From Isoetes taiwanensis (lineage: Eukaryota; Streptophyta; Lycopodiopsida; Isoetales; Isoetaceae), in assembly GCA_021234155.1 (NCBI GenBank), contig JAJEKV010000021.1:19724885-19788884 (forward strand): a stretch of 64,000 nt of DNA. The letters run 5' to 3'. The notes beneath the pieces are model-generated. The model was given only the letters and a program-made list of their open reading frames with translations, made no database searches and was not told the DNA's origin. The position numbers and the translations under genes are program-made. Below are positions 1 through 12,532 of the stretch, piece after piece (the first letter of the stretch is position 1; each line of letters opens with the position of its first letter).

Positions 1-2419
1 TGCCGCATGATAGCGTTCTAGTGACGCAGAAAGCAATGAATAGGATAAATGAGTAAGTATTTGATGTCTCCGTTAATACATTTTCATTTATACAAACACG
101 TATAACTTGCATTTTCGTGATGAGCAATGGAATTGCAAAAGCGACAAAGCTGAAAGACATAATTTCACTTCGGGTGCAATGTGATGACAACCTCGATTTG
201 ACAAGCTTTCAAGCCAATTTTAGCAAACTAAGAGCTTGCAGCTAAAGTAGAAATGCGTATGAAGGCAATTCACATAAAAAAACACTCCAAACACTTTCAA
301 AACCACGTAAGTGTCGAATTTAAAAGAGAAAGCGCCTAAGATCAGTCAGGCTAGGAGGTGATCACTTCAGTGCTAAATAAAGGTTCAATAGTTCCCAACC
401 TTGCTTGTATAGTGGGTATACTGCTGACACTCGGCGATTGATTTCGATGGACAACCACATTAACACAAGGGTATCTATGAGTTAATGGAATTAACACGAG
501 AGCATCTTGGCGAAGAATCTCGCCACTAAAGCATAATCACCTTAGATGAAGTAGTTTATCCCAAGTCAAGTCGACGTGATGTTTCTAACTAGGAGGCGTG
601 AGTTGAAGGGATCACTAGTTGGTTACGAAAGATATCAACATTGACAAGCAAGATATACGAAACTACGCTATGCTCGAATGTGCTTTGCGAAACTACGCAC
701 CCGGTCAATAGCTCATGAGTAACAAGTGGCAGAGTACCAACAACTTTTGCTAAATGAACACTTGATTCAAACAATCATAGAGCATTCATGTTTCTACAAT
801 TTGTTTTGAAAAAAGACAACCAAATATATTATTAAGTAAATATGTACATTTCATTACCTCCTACTCAAGACGCTTTGAACATCACATACGCATAAGATTT
901 GTCTAACTGAAGTGATATGATTGAAGGAATTTTACCTCTTTACAATAACGCGGAGTCTGGCTGACACTGAAAGTAATGAACTCCTCAAGTATCAATTTAG
1001 AATATGGAGTTCAAACAAAATGGATATGGCATCACAATTAACCACCTAATGGGATCCATTGGCTATGGCAAAACACATCAACTCTAGCGTTGTTTACATT
1101 ATCAAACTACTACACTTAGGTTTGATTGTGGAACAATGATTGGTTTGGACAAGGACTTTGATAACAGATTGGGTCAAGGTTTGATCAGGGTACAATATTC
1201 CAAGTCCTTAGAAAGAGCCTTTAAATTCCTTTAAATTTGGGCAGTCATGTGCGCAGTTTCTCCTTGCTGTAGCTCATGTCTCTGAATCAACCATTGTACA
1301 GATATTAGGTCCGCTGGTGCACATCCGACTTGGCATTGCTGGTTGCAGTCTACCATTGTTGATTCAGTGCAGTACAGCAAGGGTCTTTATTTCGATGTCG
1401 TTTTCCGCTAGTAAGTTCCAATCTGCTACAGTAACTCTTTTGATCCACATTTATTTGTTCGTTGTTCTCTATATAATAGATGGCCGTCCCTTCCCCCTTG
1501 TGGTATTATAGGTTCCGTTATATAGGGTTTCAGCTGCCTCCTTAAAAGCAGCCCTCATGGACTTTAAATAATAATTAGCCTCCCCATCTATCCAATTGTA
1601 GGTGACGCAGACTGGAGTGTTTCCATGCATGTGAACAACAGCCATAGGGCAAAGCTCTATGATTGAGGCCATCAGTCACATCAGTTAGGGTACTAGTGGA
1701 GCCTTGTTCTCATACAAGGTCGAGGTCTAGGGCCCGGAGGTGGTCCTTTGCGACTTGAATGACTTATAGAAGGTGCAGAGCCTTCTTAACATAGGCACCG
1801 TAGTTGAAATTCATTGCCCATATCAAATCCTACCGCAGCAGATGGATTCTTACCTCTTCAAAGCCTCGATAGACAATATCATCTATTTCTAGAAGGTTGT
1901 CAATTATGGATGATGCCCGCCTCCGAACTCGCTACCATTTCTGAGAAAGGATGTACTTTGTTTGGGACGCGCCGAGAAGCCTTTTAAAATTTTGAAGAAA
2001 AGATGGCAAACTGAACCGGTATTGGCCTTTGCTAGATTGGAACAAACCTTGTATTTAAAGGTGCTCTGACACTAGTGGAAATGCCATTGGCGTCGTGCTC
2101 AAGCATGCATATCCATTAACCCATGTTAGTTATGGCGGGTATAAAGCACTTATGAAAAAATTCTATTGATTTGGTGCATGAGTTAAAGAAATGGAGACAT
2201 TACCTTATGAATAGAAAATTATTGTCCTCTTGACTAAATAACAGAGTTTGAAACATACAAAACCTTCAATAATGTGGCCGAAATTAGAAAAACGTACATT
2301 TATTACATAAGATTGTTCATGTATTTTGTGTATTCATATGAAAATACGTAGTTTGGTTTGATGCTTACACGGTGGATTCCAAATAGAGCATTTCATTCTT
2401 CTTTCTGTATTTTTTCTGT
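1..2419. other. AT-rich stretch, no gene recognised
   Basis: Only short open frames (under about 70 codons) occur on either strand, and none shows a recognisable motif, repeat or splice structure. No tRNA, rRNA or clear transposon terminus was seen. It probably consists of decayed intergenic repeats. Confidence 0.5.
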
Positions 2420-2815
2420 TTTTGTAGGAGGGCGGCGGCAGCTCCTTGTGGAGGCAGCCGGGCCTTTGCCGGAAGCCATAGCTTGCATGTTTGGCCATGC
2501 ATTATTCTTTCTTTTCTTTTTTATTTACTTTATTTTGCTGTTCCATAAGCCGGGTAGGAAGGCGGCGACGAAGCTCCGCAATGAGCAGCCGGAGGGCCTT
2601 TGCCGAAGCCATAGCTTCAGTCATGTCTGGCCATAGCCATAGCCAGTCTTACAGTTAGGCTTTGTGTTGTGCTTTCTTTTCTGTATTTGTTTTCTATTTT
2701 TTGTAGGAAGGCAGTGTCAGCTCTTGTGGAGACAGCCAGGCCTTTGCCGGAAGGCATAGCTTCGATCGCATGTCTGGCCATAGCGATAGCCAGTCTTGCA
2801 GTTGAGCTTTTGTGT
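2420..2815 (+). repeat. Diverged tandem repeat, three units of about 110-170 bp
   Basis: Three successive units each read roughly GTAGGARGGCRG, then AGCTC, then CAGCCRGGCCTTTGCCGGAA, then CATAGCTT, then a TCTGGCCATAGC block. They begin near 2427, 2548 and 2704 and are separated by T-rich spacers. The units are open in one frame for some distance, which produces spurious short ORFs, but no known domain appears. The GC-richer unit against T-rich spacers looks like a minisatellite grown from a small duplicated segment. Confidence 0.6.
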
Positions 2816-3289
2816 TATCTTTCTGTTAGGGCCCAACCTTCACGTCAGCAGATTTGTGATTATGCCAATCCGGCAGATTTGTGATTGTGTTAAAATCCTG
2901 TTATGATCGATTTGCAGCCAAGGCTAGGCTGTTCTGTCTTCTGGTGGAACACAGAGTTCAATTCCTCTGAAGAGAAATAGAAGCAACAGGGTTCAGAACT
3001 TGTACTTGCTGGTCATAAGTAAATTTGTTTGGGTGAGACTTTCAAATTTGAGATGTGCATTTATTCAATGGTTTGGTTGCATCATAGGGTAAGTCAAATA
3101 TAGGAGGATTTGACCCTATCTTCTGACTTTACACAATTAAGGGCTGGAATTTCACCCCATGGCATATGCTCTGACATATGCCACCATCGAGATAGTCCCC
3201 AAAAATATTAGACACCCCAAATGATGATAATGCACCCCAAAACCACACTTCAATTAAAACTCGGTGATACTATTAAGGATTTTGAAGGT
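2816..3289. other. No feature recognised
   Basis: Non-coding by eye. It leads into the gypsy fragment, and the start of that fragment is not sharply defined. Confidence 0.4.
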
Positions 3290-3606
3290 TTCATCTTGAA
3301 CACGGGAAGGAAAGAATCAAGTTGCCGATGCTTTGAGTCCGTCACCAAATCTAATGAAAGCAGAATATAGAAACAATCCTTCCTTTATTGTTCCTATGCA
3401 TATATAGAAGGATGTTGGCAAGATTTACTATCGAACTGAACTTCATAATGATTTACTTTATAAGGGATTGTACATGCGTTACTACAATATAGGTCAGAAT
3501 GATACCGGGAATATCATGAACCCCATATTAGATCCTTAGAGGCATTCAACTCTTGGGGCCATTGTGAGAAGACATTTTTGTTGGCCTAAGCTTGAAAGGG
3601 ATGTTC
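3290..3606 (+). pseudogene. Ty3/gypsy pol fragment (RNase H end to integrase zinc-finger region)
   Basis: In one frame the translation reads QVADALSPSPNLMKAEYRNN, followed by a stop. It then continues in the same frame with KDVGKIYYRTELHNDLLYKG and, after a second stop, HSTLGAIVRRHFCWPKLERD. The first part matches the end of gypsy RNase H (normally NxVADALSR). The last part matches the stretch after the H2C2 integrase finger (RRxFxWPxxxxDV). At least two in-frame stops and an internal deletion show it is dead. It ends exactly where a CACTAG-type terminus begins at 3609, so it was probably cut by that insertion. The family call rests on motif recognition only. Confidence 0.65.
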
Positions 3607-3960
3607 ACACTAGAGTTGTCTAAGGAACTTGTTTGGGTTCAACCCATATGGATCCCTCACTTCTCTATAATAGGGATTAATTTTTTACGTGCTTGTGAGT
3701 TTAAAAAACGAACGCGAAGTGTAAGATTAACTTGAAGTCATCTTAGCTATATTCAATAGCAAAATAAATTTCTAAACCACCTTAAATACCGCATTAGTTT
3801 TATAGTCTCAATGATGTGATATGATCTCAAACACTGCGACGCAAAATATAAATTTCAAGATAATATGATTTTTTCATGAATGTAGACTATAAATACTCAT
3901 CTTTCAAATTTCTTTCTCGAAAAATTGAGGTAGTAAGTAGATATGACAAATCAGAATTTA
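3607..3960 (-). mobile_element. Terminal part of a CACTAG-ended DNA element (family copy 1)
   Basis: It begins with CACTAGAGTTGTC and then GTTTGGGTTCAACCCATATG. It matches the reverse complement of the right end of the element at 28502-29465, including the block around GTAAGATTAACT about 120 bp inside. No opposite end was found near 3960, so this copy is truncated or nested. It abuts a gypsy fragment at 3606. Confidence 0.6.
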
Positions 3961-6686
3961 ATCCTTGAGGAACCAGCCGGGTCTAAGAATAAGCTGGAAA
4001 AGCAGAACATCCATGATATTCAAAATAGAATAAGAATGTCAAAAGTCTCTTTATTTATCAGCAATAATTTTAAAAATAATATACACGTTTTTTCTAAATG
4101 CATTTGATTTCTTTAGCGATAGATAACTATGAATTTTCAAATGAGGTTTTCTACATCTTTGGCATCGAGTTGGAGCCCTTAAGTGATCCCATCAAACCTC
4201 CTAATGAATTTAAGCGCATTGTTAGCTCTTTGGTCTGGCTCTTTACTTCCATATTTTATATTATACATAATTTACGCTTGCCGTTTCGGTCTTAGCTCTT
4301 TACTTATTTTATGATATTCATATTTTACATCATAAGCTACTTTTAATTTTTTATATATTTTAGCGGCGGCCTTTAATCAGTATCTGATAGATGCAATTAA
4401 TGCGTCACTTATATTTATATACATAGATTCATATCTGAGGATTTTCTGTCTCGAGCCAGAACCATGTCTTGACTTATCCATTGATGGGTCGGCTCCATCA
4501 TGAAGTGAGCACTCCAACCTTCAAGAAATAGACTATCTAAAAAACTATCACTTAGGTTGGCGAGAATGTAAACATCTTGAATAAGGCAATGAACAAATCG
4601 AATTATAAATTTGTTGTCTTCACATGCCTTGAGGAAACCTCCTTCTCCTTCAATCTTAGTAAACATTTCTGTGACAACTTACTCAGTGCTACTAAGGCAG
4701 TGGCATCGAGGAGGCTATGATATAGCTTCGGATAAATTTGGGCAATGGAAGCTCAATAGCTTGGATCTTAGGTGGAGTATTCATACCTCAGGAACCATAT
4801 ACCCTTTGCATGGTACACCTTTGGTATGCTACGCCGAACAACAAAGACCCATATGTGGTAAGAAAGCAATGGAATACACACCTACTGTGAAAGAGGCGTA
4901 TTCTACACATGAGATATATACATAAACACGAGAGAATAGGAATGAGGCTGGATAAATGGCGAACTAATTTGAATATGGATTGCATGGTACATGCCTAATT
5001 TGCTTCTACTTGAGTGGGAAAAGTTCTTAAACACTTATTTTTCTTTTTGCCATATTTGTTGGAATTACATACATGACTCCACTTGTATAAATATCTCTTT
5101 TGATCCCGGCAAACCACAAAGCCTTCCAATGTATGTAGAAACATCACTTCTCCGCATCTTTTGACTTTCTTCTTCACCTCGCATTTCGAGGTTAGGTGTA
5201 ACAAAGCTCGGTCGACACCACAGCGCTTTCAAAGTCATTCAGGTGTGATAAGAGCTTATAGCCATCTAAAGTCCGCGAATTCAAATTAGGCGTGGGCGGA
5301 ATCGAAATACTAGGAAGGCTGATGATTTTACACCTTGACGAAGCTTTTTGTGAAACTCACTTTGGCCTTGGTCGAGCTATTCCCAGAAACCGTCAGTTCC
5401 ATTGGCGAGTAATCGATCTTATTTTGCCAAACTTTGTTGAAGAAAATACTGGCGGGGAATTGGCGAAGGAGCTATGGTCATGTTACTACGATGTATGTCG
5501 ACACCCCAATAGAGCTTACGGATAGCGTCTGATTGACACACAGGAATGGCGAAACCAAGGCTCATTAAAAAACTCTGTACAAACCACGGCTCCCCCATTG
5601 GCGCGAGAGCTTTTGGCGTGGCATCGAGTAAGTGCCTTAGTGACCTCAAAAACTCTAATGGGAAGAGAAGGTGCTTGATCTGCGAAGAAAAGATGCTTTC
5701 GTCAGCGAGAGGAGGGTTCTTGGTCATTATGATTTGTTGAGCACATTTCAAGCAAGTCATCTTCTCAAAATCTTTGAATGTAGTGATTTTATATTTGCTC
5801 AATTTTAACCATCTCTGTCTTCATAAACAAGGAAAATGCTATGGTGGCTAAAGTAAATTCCCAAAGGAGATATGGAAAAGCATGATGCTTTTCTCACTGC
5901 ATTGACATAAATTTGAGAGGCATAAAACAATCTACAACTTCTGTTTTACTGAATTTTAAGAACGGATGTTAAAGAACTTTAAAACCATCCAGTTGATCCG
6001 GGTTTGGAAGAGTCACCGGAGATAAACTGATGCAATTTTATGAGTTGGATGCAAAAGCTGATTGTACTTCTCCATCCACGTAAGTCTTGTAAATAATTGT
6101 GTTGTCTGAGCCATAATCTTGCAAGGCTTTGGCACTATATAATAAAGATATTGACTATATTGTCAGATGACCATGTACCATCATGAAGGAGTAATGGTTT
6201 GTTAGTTCAGTTTCACCTTCAATTGCTTATGCAGTTGGAATATCGTATGCATGCAATGCTTCAATTACAATATGTCCACTTTGTTATTCGTTTTTTGCTC
6301 CGCGGTTGAAAGCGAAGGGCTTGATTTTGGGCCGAAAGTATGACTCTAGCATGATTTTCCTTTGTAATAAAAGATTACAAAATATTTTTCCTCAATATAC
6401 AAATTTCTTTGTCTGCTCTTCACCACCTTCGACATGATGTTATAAGCGGATCCAAAACAAATTGGATGAAGTATCTAGCTTAGATATTGGCAAAAACAAG
6501 TGGCAATTTTTGATACTATTTGAAATTTTTTTTTTATCTTCAACCATCATAATCATCTACTAGTAAACATACTTCTGTACTTCATGTTGATATATTAAGT
6601 CTTGATACAAGTAAACATGGGTTATATGTATAAATCCTCTTTTTATGCCACCTTTGATGGATTACATTTGTTTGTGACATTTGTTT
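3961..6686. other. No gene recognised; some decayed open frames
   Basis: A region near 4415-5200 and another at 5292-5802 stay open on both strands for 80-127 codons. None of the products shows a recognisable domain, so they may be shadows of an old coding repeat. The rest is AT-rich non-coding sequence. Confidence 0.4.
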
Positions 6687-7942
6687 GTGAGAAGGCAGAA
6701 ATTAAGACATGATTTGGGAGTGCATGCTCAAAAGAATCACAACTATGGACGCTGGAACATATGCTTAGGATCAAACTTGTGGTATTTCTTCATGGTTAAA
6801 CACTTGCCAATGTTTTCCTCCTTAAACATTTTGTTACATTGTAGCTCATATTTCATATTGATGTTGCATAAATTGGGTTTCGAGTTCCATGCAATGACTT
6901 CATTTCTATAATTTATACATTCATGATTTGTTCAACTACGACATCAAAGATTCTTAGGCCATCAAAGTTTAACTATGTTTTCTTCTTTCAGGACCCGAAT
7001 GTTGTTTTATATTGTTATGTTTTCTTCTCTTATGGCCCGAAGGGCCCAAAAATTTTTTTTTCTTATATACATATAACAACCACCACATAAATACCATTAA
7101 CATTAATGAGCACAAACCATTACATTTAAGATGTTAAAATTAAAATCCCCCTTAGACCCCCTTTGGTTTGGGTGCATATATTCACAGGGGGGTCACTCTT
7201 TGTTTTTTTTGTTTGTGTTCTTTTTTTCGGAACGAGAGCCTTCTCCGGATGGGCATATATGCCTTATATTCCTTGATGTGGACCGTAGATGGCGTTCCTC
7301 GTTTGTGGGGTATCCTTGTATGAATTTTTTGTATCTTGTATACTTAGGTGTGCAAAATACTATAAGATTTCTTGTTAATGTACTATAAGGTGTGAATTTG
7401 ATACGTGTATAATATAATTTAAGGGCTCTCGCCGCCCTACGCGGACCCCAGGTGAATATGCACCCAAACCAAAGGGGGTCTAAGGGGGATTTTAATTTTA
7501 ACATCTTAAATGTAATGGTTTGTGCTCATTAATGTTAATGGTATTTATGTGGTGGTTGTTATATGTATATAAGAAAAAATTTTTGGGCCTTTGGGCCATA
7601 AGAGAAGAAAACATAACAATATAAAACAACATTGGGTCCCGAAGAAGAAAACATAGTTAAACTTTGATGGCCTAAGAATCTTTGATGTCGTAGTTGAACA
7701 AATCATGAATGTATAAATTATAGAAATGAAGTCATTGCATGGAACTCGAAACCCAATTTATGCAACATCAATATGAAATATGAGCTACAATGTAACAAAA
7801 TGTTTAAGGAGGAAAACATTGGCAAGTGTTTAACCATGAAGAAATACCACAAGTTTGATCCTAAGCATATGTTCCAGCGTCCATAGTTGTGATTCTTTTG
7901 AGCATGCACTCCCAAATCATGTCTTAATTTACGCCTTCTCAC
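6687..7942. repeat. 1.26-kb inverted repeat (arms about 500 bp) around a MITE core
   Basis: The left arm (6687 to about 7187) and right arm (about 7446 to 7942) are near-perfect reverse complements. The same 70-residue conceptual peptide is therefore read on the plus strand from 6681 and on the minus strand from 7969. The spacer of about 260 bp resembles the MITE at 24697-24951: ATTCAC-GGGGG ends, CGAGAGC/GCTCTCG inner repeats and a shared CCTCGTTTGTGGGGTAT block. The arms contain the sequence that lies on only one side of the MITE in the 24.7-kb copy, so this looks like a snap-back duplication of a MITE plus flank. No coding function is inferred. Confidence 0.8.
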
Positions 7943-9434
7943 TTTCCTCGCATTATTTCTTGGATCCATAGAAATTCTAGCTACCAGATATGACTATTAC
8001 ACATTATCCACAAAATCCACTGGCCTATGGCAAAGATGGTCTCAACCTGAGCCTTGCACCTGAAGCTTGCATCGAACCTTGCATCATCCCTGTTTGGTGC
8101 TTCAAATTTGTACCGAAAGTTTGTGCTACACAATTTTTAAAAGCCAGAGAACCTCGGATATCGCATTTTGGAGTCTTTTGCCGCCGCTACATGCAAATTT
8201 AAATCGATGGTACCAACAAAATTAAAGCCATTTTTAGTGTGTTTTTGGTGGGTAACACTCTTGAACCAACTACCGAGATTTGATCTCGACCTTTAAACTT
8301 GAGGGCAGTTGTTAAGGAGATGGAAGAGCATGGTATGCCTCATGAGGATTGCCATAGCATGAAGAAACAGGAGGCCAAGGTGTTGGTTATATTGGTGGCC
8401 TCATATAAGAATAATTCTCGCGCATTTCTTCTGGTTCTTCGCTGGAGCCAATCCCCATATACACATAAAACCTATATCTTCTCGATTATATAGATTTGAT
8501 CATTAGTTGGAAAAACTAATCCTCAATAATGCCGCCTTTTGTGCCAAAAATGCAAACAGATTCGAAAGGCCTTTTTGCCCCTGTTTTTATTGACCCGAGC
8601 TGTCACCAACAAGTATATTGACATGCGAAAATGCGGCCCCGTGGCTTTTGGGCGCCTAAATAACCAAATCTGCAACTAAGCATATCCGACATGCTTGTTT
8701 TCTCATGGCATAAACGATCAAGCTTGTTTGTGGCAATTGTAGGTGTGATGTTTGCTCGCGACAATAAGAATATATTATACACATTGTTTCGGGCTGTGTT
8801 TTATAATATCTAGCATTATGTTACAAAGACAAAGAGGGAAGAAGAGATTTGAAAACGAAATGGATGCTAGACCTAAGTCGTTTCTCGGATTAAAATACAA
8901 AAACGACTTGCCCGGGATGCCTAGAAACCGGATACAAAGGGTTTCTCAAGAAAAGACCTTCGATCGGGCGTTTTTTTGCCGCCATTACCGCCACTTGCTT
9001 TGGTGTTGCCTCGCTGCCATTAAACGATGACAAACCGAACCCTAAGTTGAAGGCTCACCGAATACCCGGTTCGAAATTGCTAAATTGGTTCAGAGTCTTT
9101 GGAAGGATTTGGCGCCAGAGCCTTCCATGGAAAAAACCCTTAGAAACTTGGGAGAAACTTGTTTGCGAAGCTCGAGGCACCGAGAACAAGATATTGGGGC
9201 CCTTATCTACATCCGTGAGAAAAATCCAAGTTTTGGAGCAGAAGTGTACCCTAACTTAACCTGCATCACGATTCTTGAAGAGCACAAGGCGACAAAGGAA
9301 AGCACGTAAACCCTAAATACAAGGGTTCGATGCGTGCATGCCCAATTCGAGCTCTTCTTAAAAACCTAATAAAAAACATTATAACTTTAATCGTGGACCA
9401 TACGATGTCGCAAAAAAAAATGAATGGCCAAGAT
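7943..9434. other. No gene recognised
   Basis: Several short plus-strand frames (for example 8752-9030 and 9047-9309) lack any recognised motif. No transposon end was seen apart from the boundary repeats. Confidence 0.4.
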
Positions 9435-9552
9435 AAGCGACACTCTAGAAATCTTTATTCAAGACACGGATGAATCTGCAATAAAATCATAGGAAAACCT
9501 TTGTGAATATCGTACAAAAACACAAAAAAGACCCCCTGTGATTATGCTAGAT
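9435..9552 (+). repeat. Dispersed repeat, copy 1 of 3
   Basis: It shares the ordered blocks ACTCTAGAAAT, GATGAAT, AAATCATA-GAAAACC, an A-rich stretch, CCCC and TTATGCTAGATAT with 24525-24696 and 29505-29655. The conserved tail and lack of coding potential suggest the end of a non-autonomous element. Confidence 0.55.
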
Positions 9553-11460
9553 ATGTATAGGGACATAAATGAGCATCCAATAATCCTCTTTTTTTTGGGA
9601 GGAATTTTAGTCGTCGCCATGCCTTTTAATTGGACCATCTTCATTAAACAAACAAAATGGGCTACAATGTCCCCTTGGCACATCAAGCAACCAAATTGGG
9701 CTACAAATGTTCTCGTGGCAAACCACTTCTTTTTGTTTAGATTGCCATGCGTGAATCATGCTATTGTTGAAAAAATTTACAAATTTGTCATGTGTGTCTA
9801 GGCCTACCTTATACAAATTTGCCATGTTGCCTATCTTATACATTCATAGTAACTTTGAGAGCTATCACAATTACGCGTAGCTGATTATGCATGACAAATA
9901 TGCATTTGCCACCTGTTTGTCAAATATGAACAAGACAATGATATATCTTTATGCAATTGTTTCTTGATAAAAAGCCCAGCAACTGGGCACTTTTGCTAGT
10001 AATTTTCTAACACACATATTCTTGGGGACTCTTAGAGCCATTACCCTTCTTCAAGACTCTCTATATGAAAGAATTTGTTTTTGATAGTAAAGGTCCTCAT
10101 TTATAACTCACACTTTTTGTTCACTTTATCTTATAGTAGACACATCTTTCATTGGTTGTTTAATTTTCCATGCCTTTATTACCCAAGGTTGTGTTATTTA
10201 TGATGGAATTGAAAGAAGTCATGCAAGTTGAGCTTTGCATGTGCCTTTTGCTAGGTTGGTTCACCAAGACTTATTGAAATTACTTCATGCTATTCAATAG
10301 CTATCCATTGTCAAGAATTAGCTTCCACATTGAGCGACTGGTGACCGACATCCTTCTATAGGCAAATGATAGACCTATCCCATAGTATCATTGTTTGAAG
10401 CTTACCTTTAGTGACTACTAGAATGGTGTGAAAATAAATTTACCCTTGTTGTAGTGTCGTGGCAGAATCATGACTGTCGGAGATTTTGCAGCATGTAACA
10501 CCTACAATTGGGATTGCGCCACATCACTACATTAAGGATAAATTTAATTTCACCCGAATGGGGTAAAATGACTAGAATGCAATGTAATCATCTAAAGGCA
10601 AGCTTTGTAAAATGGGTTTCATTTTCTAGAGGCCCTTCACACACCAGAGAGACAGTCTCTCACAACAACATATAGAGAATGGCATCACTTTTTTCTCAAC
10701 AGAGACGACAGAGGTGGACGGTTTCTAAGAAATATATGTGCGACATCAACTTTGCTTTTAAGGATATGTTGATGTTTTGCCCTTATGTAAGGAAGATGTA
10801 CAATCATCTCGTGCCAACAAATATACTCGACAACACACATGACTATGCATGCATTCTTTTGTCGAGCTCTAGATCCTCAGAGATTACGGACTTACACCAT
10901 AAGTGTACAGATTTCACATGGACCAATTTACAGTACACAACAGGAGGAGGAAGTTTATCTAGTTACATCAGAACAAATTTGGCCACCTTTAAAGTTAGAC
11001 ACGCTTGAATTCCCGACTTCGAACAACCGCATCATGGAGGGGAAGACCCCACAGGCCATAATGTTGGGTTGTCGTGTTCGAGAAAAAAAAATCAGCAGGG
11101 AAAAGAAACCCACACCGTTCACTAGGTGCAAGACACTCCAAATAGGGTAGGAAACAAAGGGGTGGGGTTCAAGTCCACATCACCTTACACAATGCAACCC
11201 AAGTGAAGACAATGGGGTTGCAACTAGACTAGTTGTGATTCACACCATTCATGTAGTTAGGAAGCACAAAAGGGACAAGGGAAAAAAAAAATGAGCAAAA
11301 AGAATATCAACCCTAAACAATTAATTGCTCATGTCTGTTTCTGCAAGTCAAGTTTTTTTTTTGGCTTGGCTATGGCAAAGTAAGAAGCTTAGGGTAAAGT
11401 TAAAACTGACGTGCTTTTGCTTTACTATGTGGTATTTTTTTCTAGCATTATAGTGACCTT
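9553..11460. other. No gene recognised
   Basis: Non-coding by eye. The longest frame, 10679-11008 (109 codons, plus), has no recognisable domain and overlaps another frame of similar length. Confidence 0.4.
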
Positions 11461-12532
11461 TGGTTATAATAGTTAGTGATGGTGGCTATGACTTTTTATC
11501 AGAGCTAAAAATGAAGCCCTAGCTATGGAGGCCAAGGAAGACCTGGAGGAAAGGAAGGGGCTCAAGGAGAGGATTTACTTGAGGACAAAAGAAAAGGGTT
11601 CTTTCTGTAACAAAAGAACAGAAGAGGGTAATTTTTTAGGCCTTTTCATCTTCCCATCCTTATCAGACAAAAGGCAGGGCGACCCATTTGTTAAAGCAAA
11701 TATGAAAATCTGGGCTGCTGATGCTGCCTGCAGTTTCAGCTCTGCATATTGCTGGTATTGAGAAAGATAGGGTGGAATTTTTTTTGTCAGGAAGTGGACA
11801 GAGCCAAAAGAAGGGTATGAAGAAGCAAGAAGAAAGGGGAAGAAGAGTCGTTGCTTCTCTTTGAGTATGCAAATTGAGGGAAAGAAGAAGCTGGGCGGGT
11901 CCAGATTGCATTGATAACTAGGTTTGTCTTATAGGGCGAATTGAGCTTTTGCTTAGCCGGACTGGCGATTGCTTGTAAATTTTACCTTTCGTATTTGCTA
12001 GTCCAGATTGGCTGAGGGAATTTGGAGGTAAAGTCCGGCTTCAGGGGGATTTGCCGGTCTTCCGAAGGATCTGTTTGATCATGTTAAAATTTCCTCTTGC
12101 AAGACTGGTGCTTCGGCCTAGTTCAGCATCCTATGTAGATCTACCGTTTTGGGCACTCTTGTTTTGCAGATCATATCGCCGGACTTGCATGGATTCTTCA
12201 TCCGTTGCTTGTTTTTCGTTCTTGTGCAAAAAGAGTGGGTTTTTTCCTTGACAACGAAGAACAAGTGGAAGTGGAAGGCGAAGTAATCCCTTTCCGCTTT
12301 TCGAAGCAGGGCTATCGGCAGAGACCCTAAACCCATTTAAATTGGTTTAATTTCTTCGTGCCATGAAATGAATTCTTGGATGATGGGACCAAGTTGGTCG
12401 ATCCAAGTATATTAGGATCTGAGGTTTTGGTTGGATATTATGCCTTGTTCTTGAACATCAGGTTATGTGAACCAAGCTGCTTGTACTTAGGATTAGCTGT
12501 TTGGTTTGCTGTTTTAGGGCTTAAGGCAACAT
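11461..12532 (+). promoter_or_regulatory. Upstream region and probable 5' UTR of the DIV-like MYB gene
   Basis: This stretch lies directly upstream of the MYB start codon. A T-rich tract ending GTTTTAG at 12511-12517 lies 15 nt before the ATG and would make a plausible 3' splice site for a 5'-UTR intron. Several GT sites upstream (for example AGGTTTGT near 11920) could serve as its donor. No clear TATA box can be chosen by eye. The short ORFs here are not supported as genes. Confidence 0.4.

Noticed and set aside
6681-7969. Two matching 76- and 83-residue ORFs on opposite strands as duplicated genes
   Set aside because: They are the two arms of one inverted repeat. The peptide has no known domain and the flanking 500 bp is equally conserved, so the match is DNA-level.
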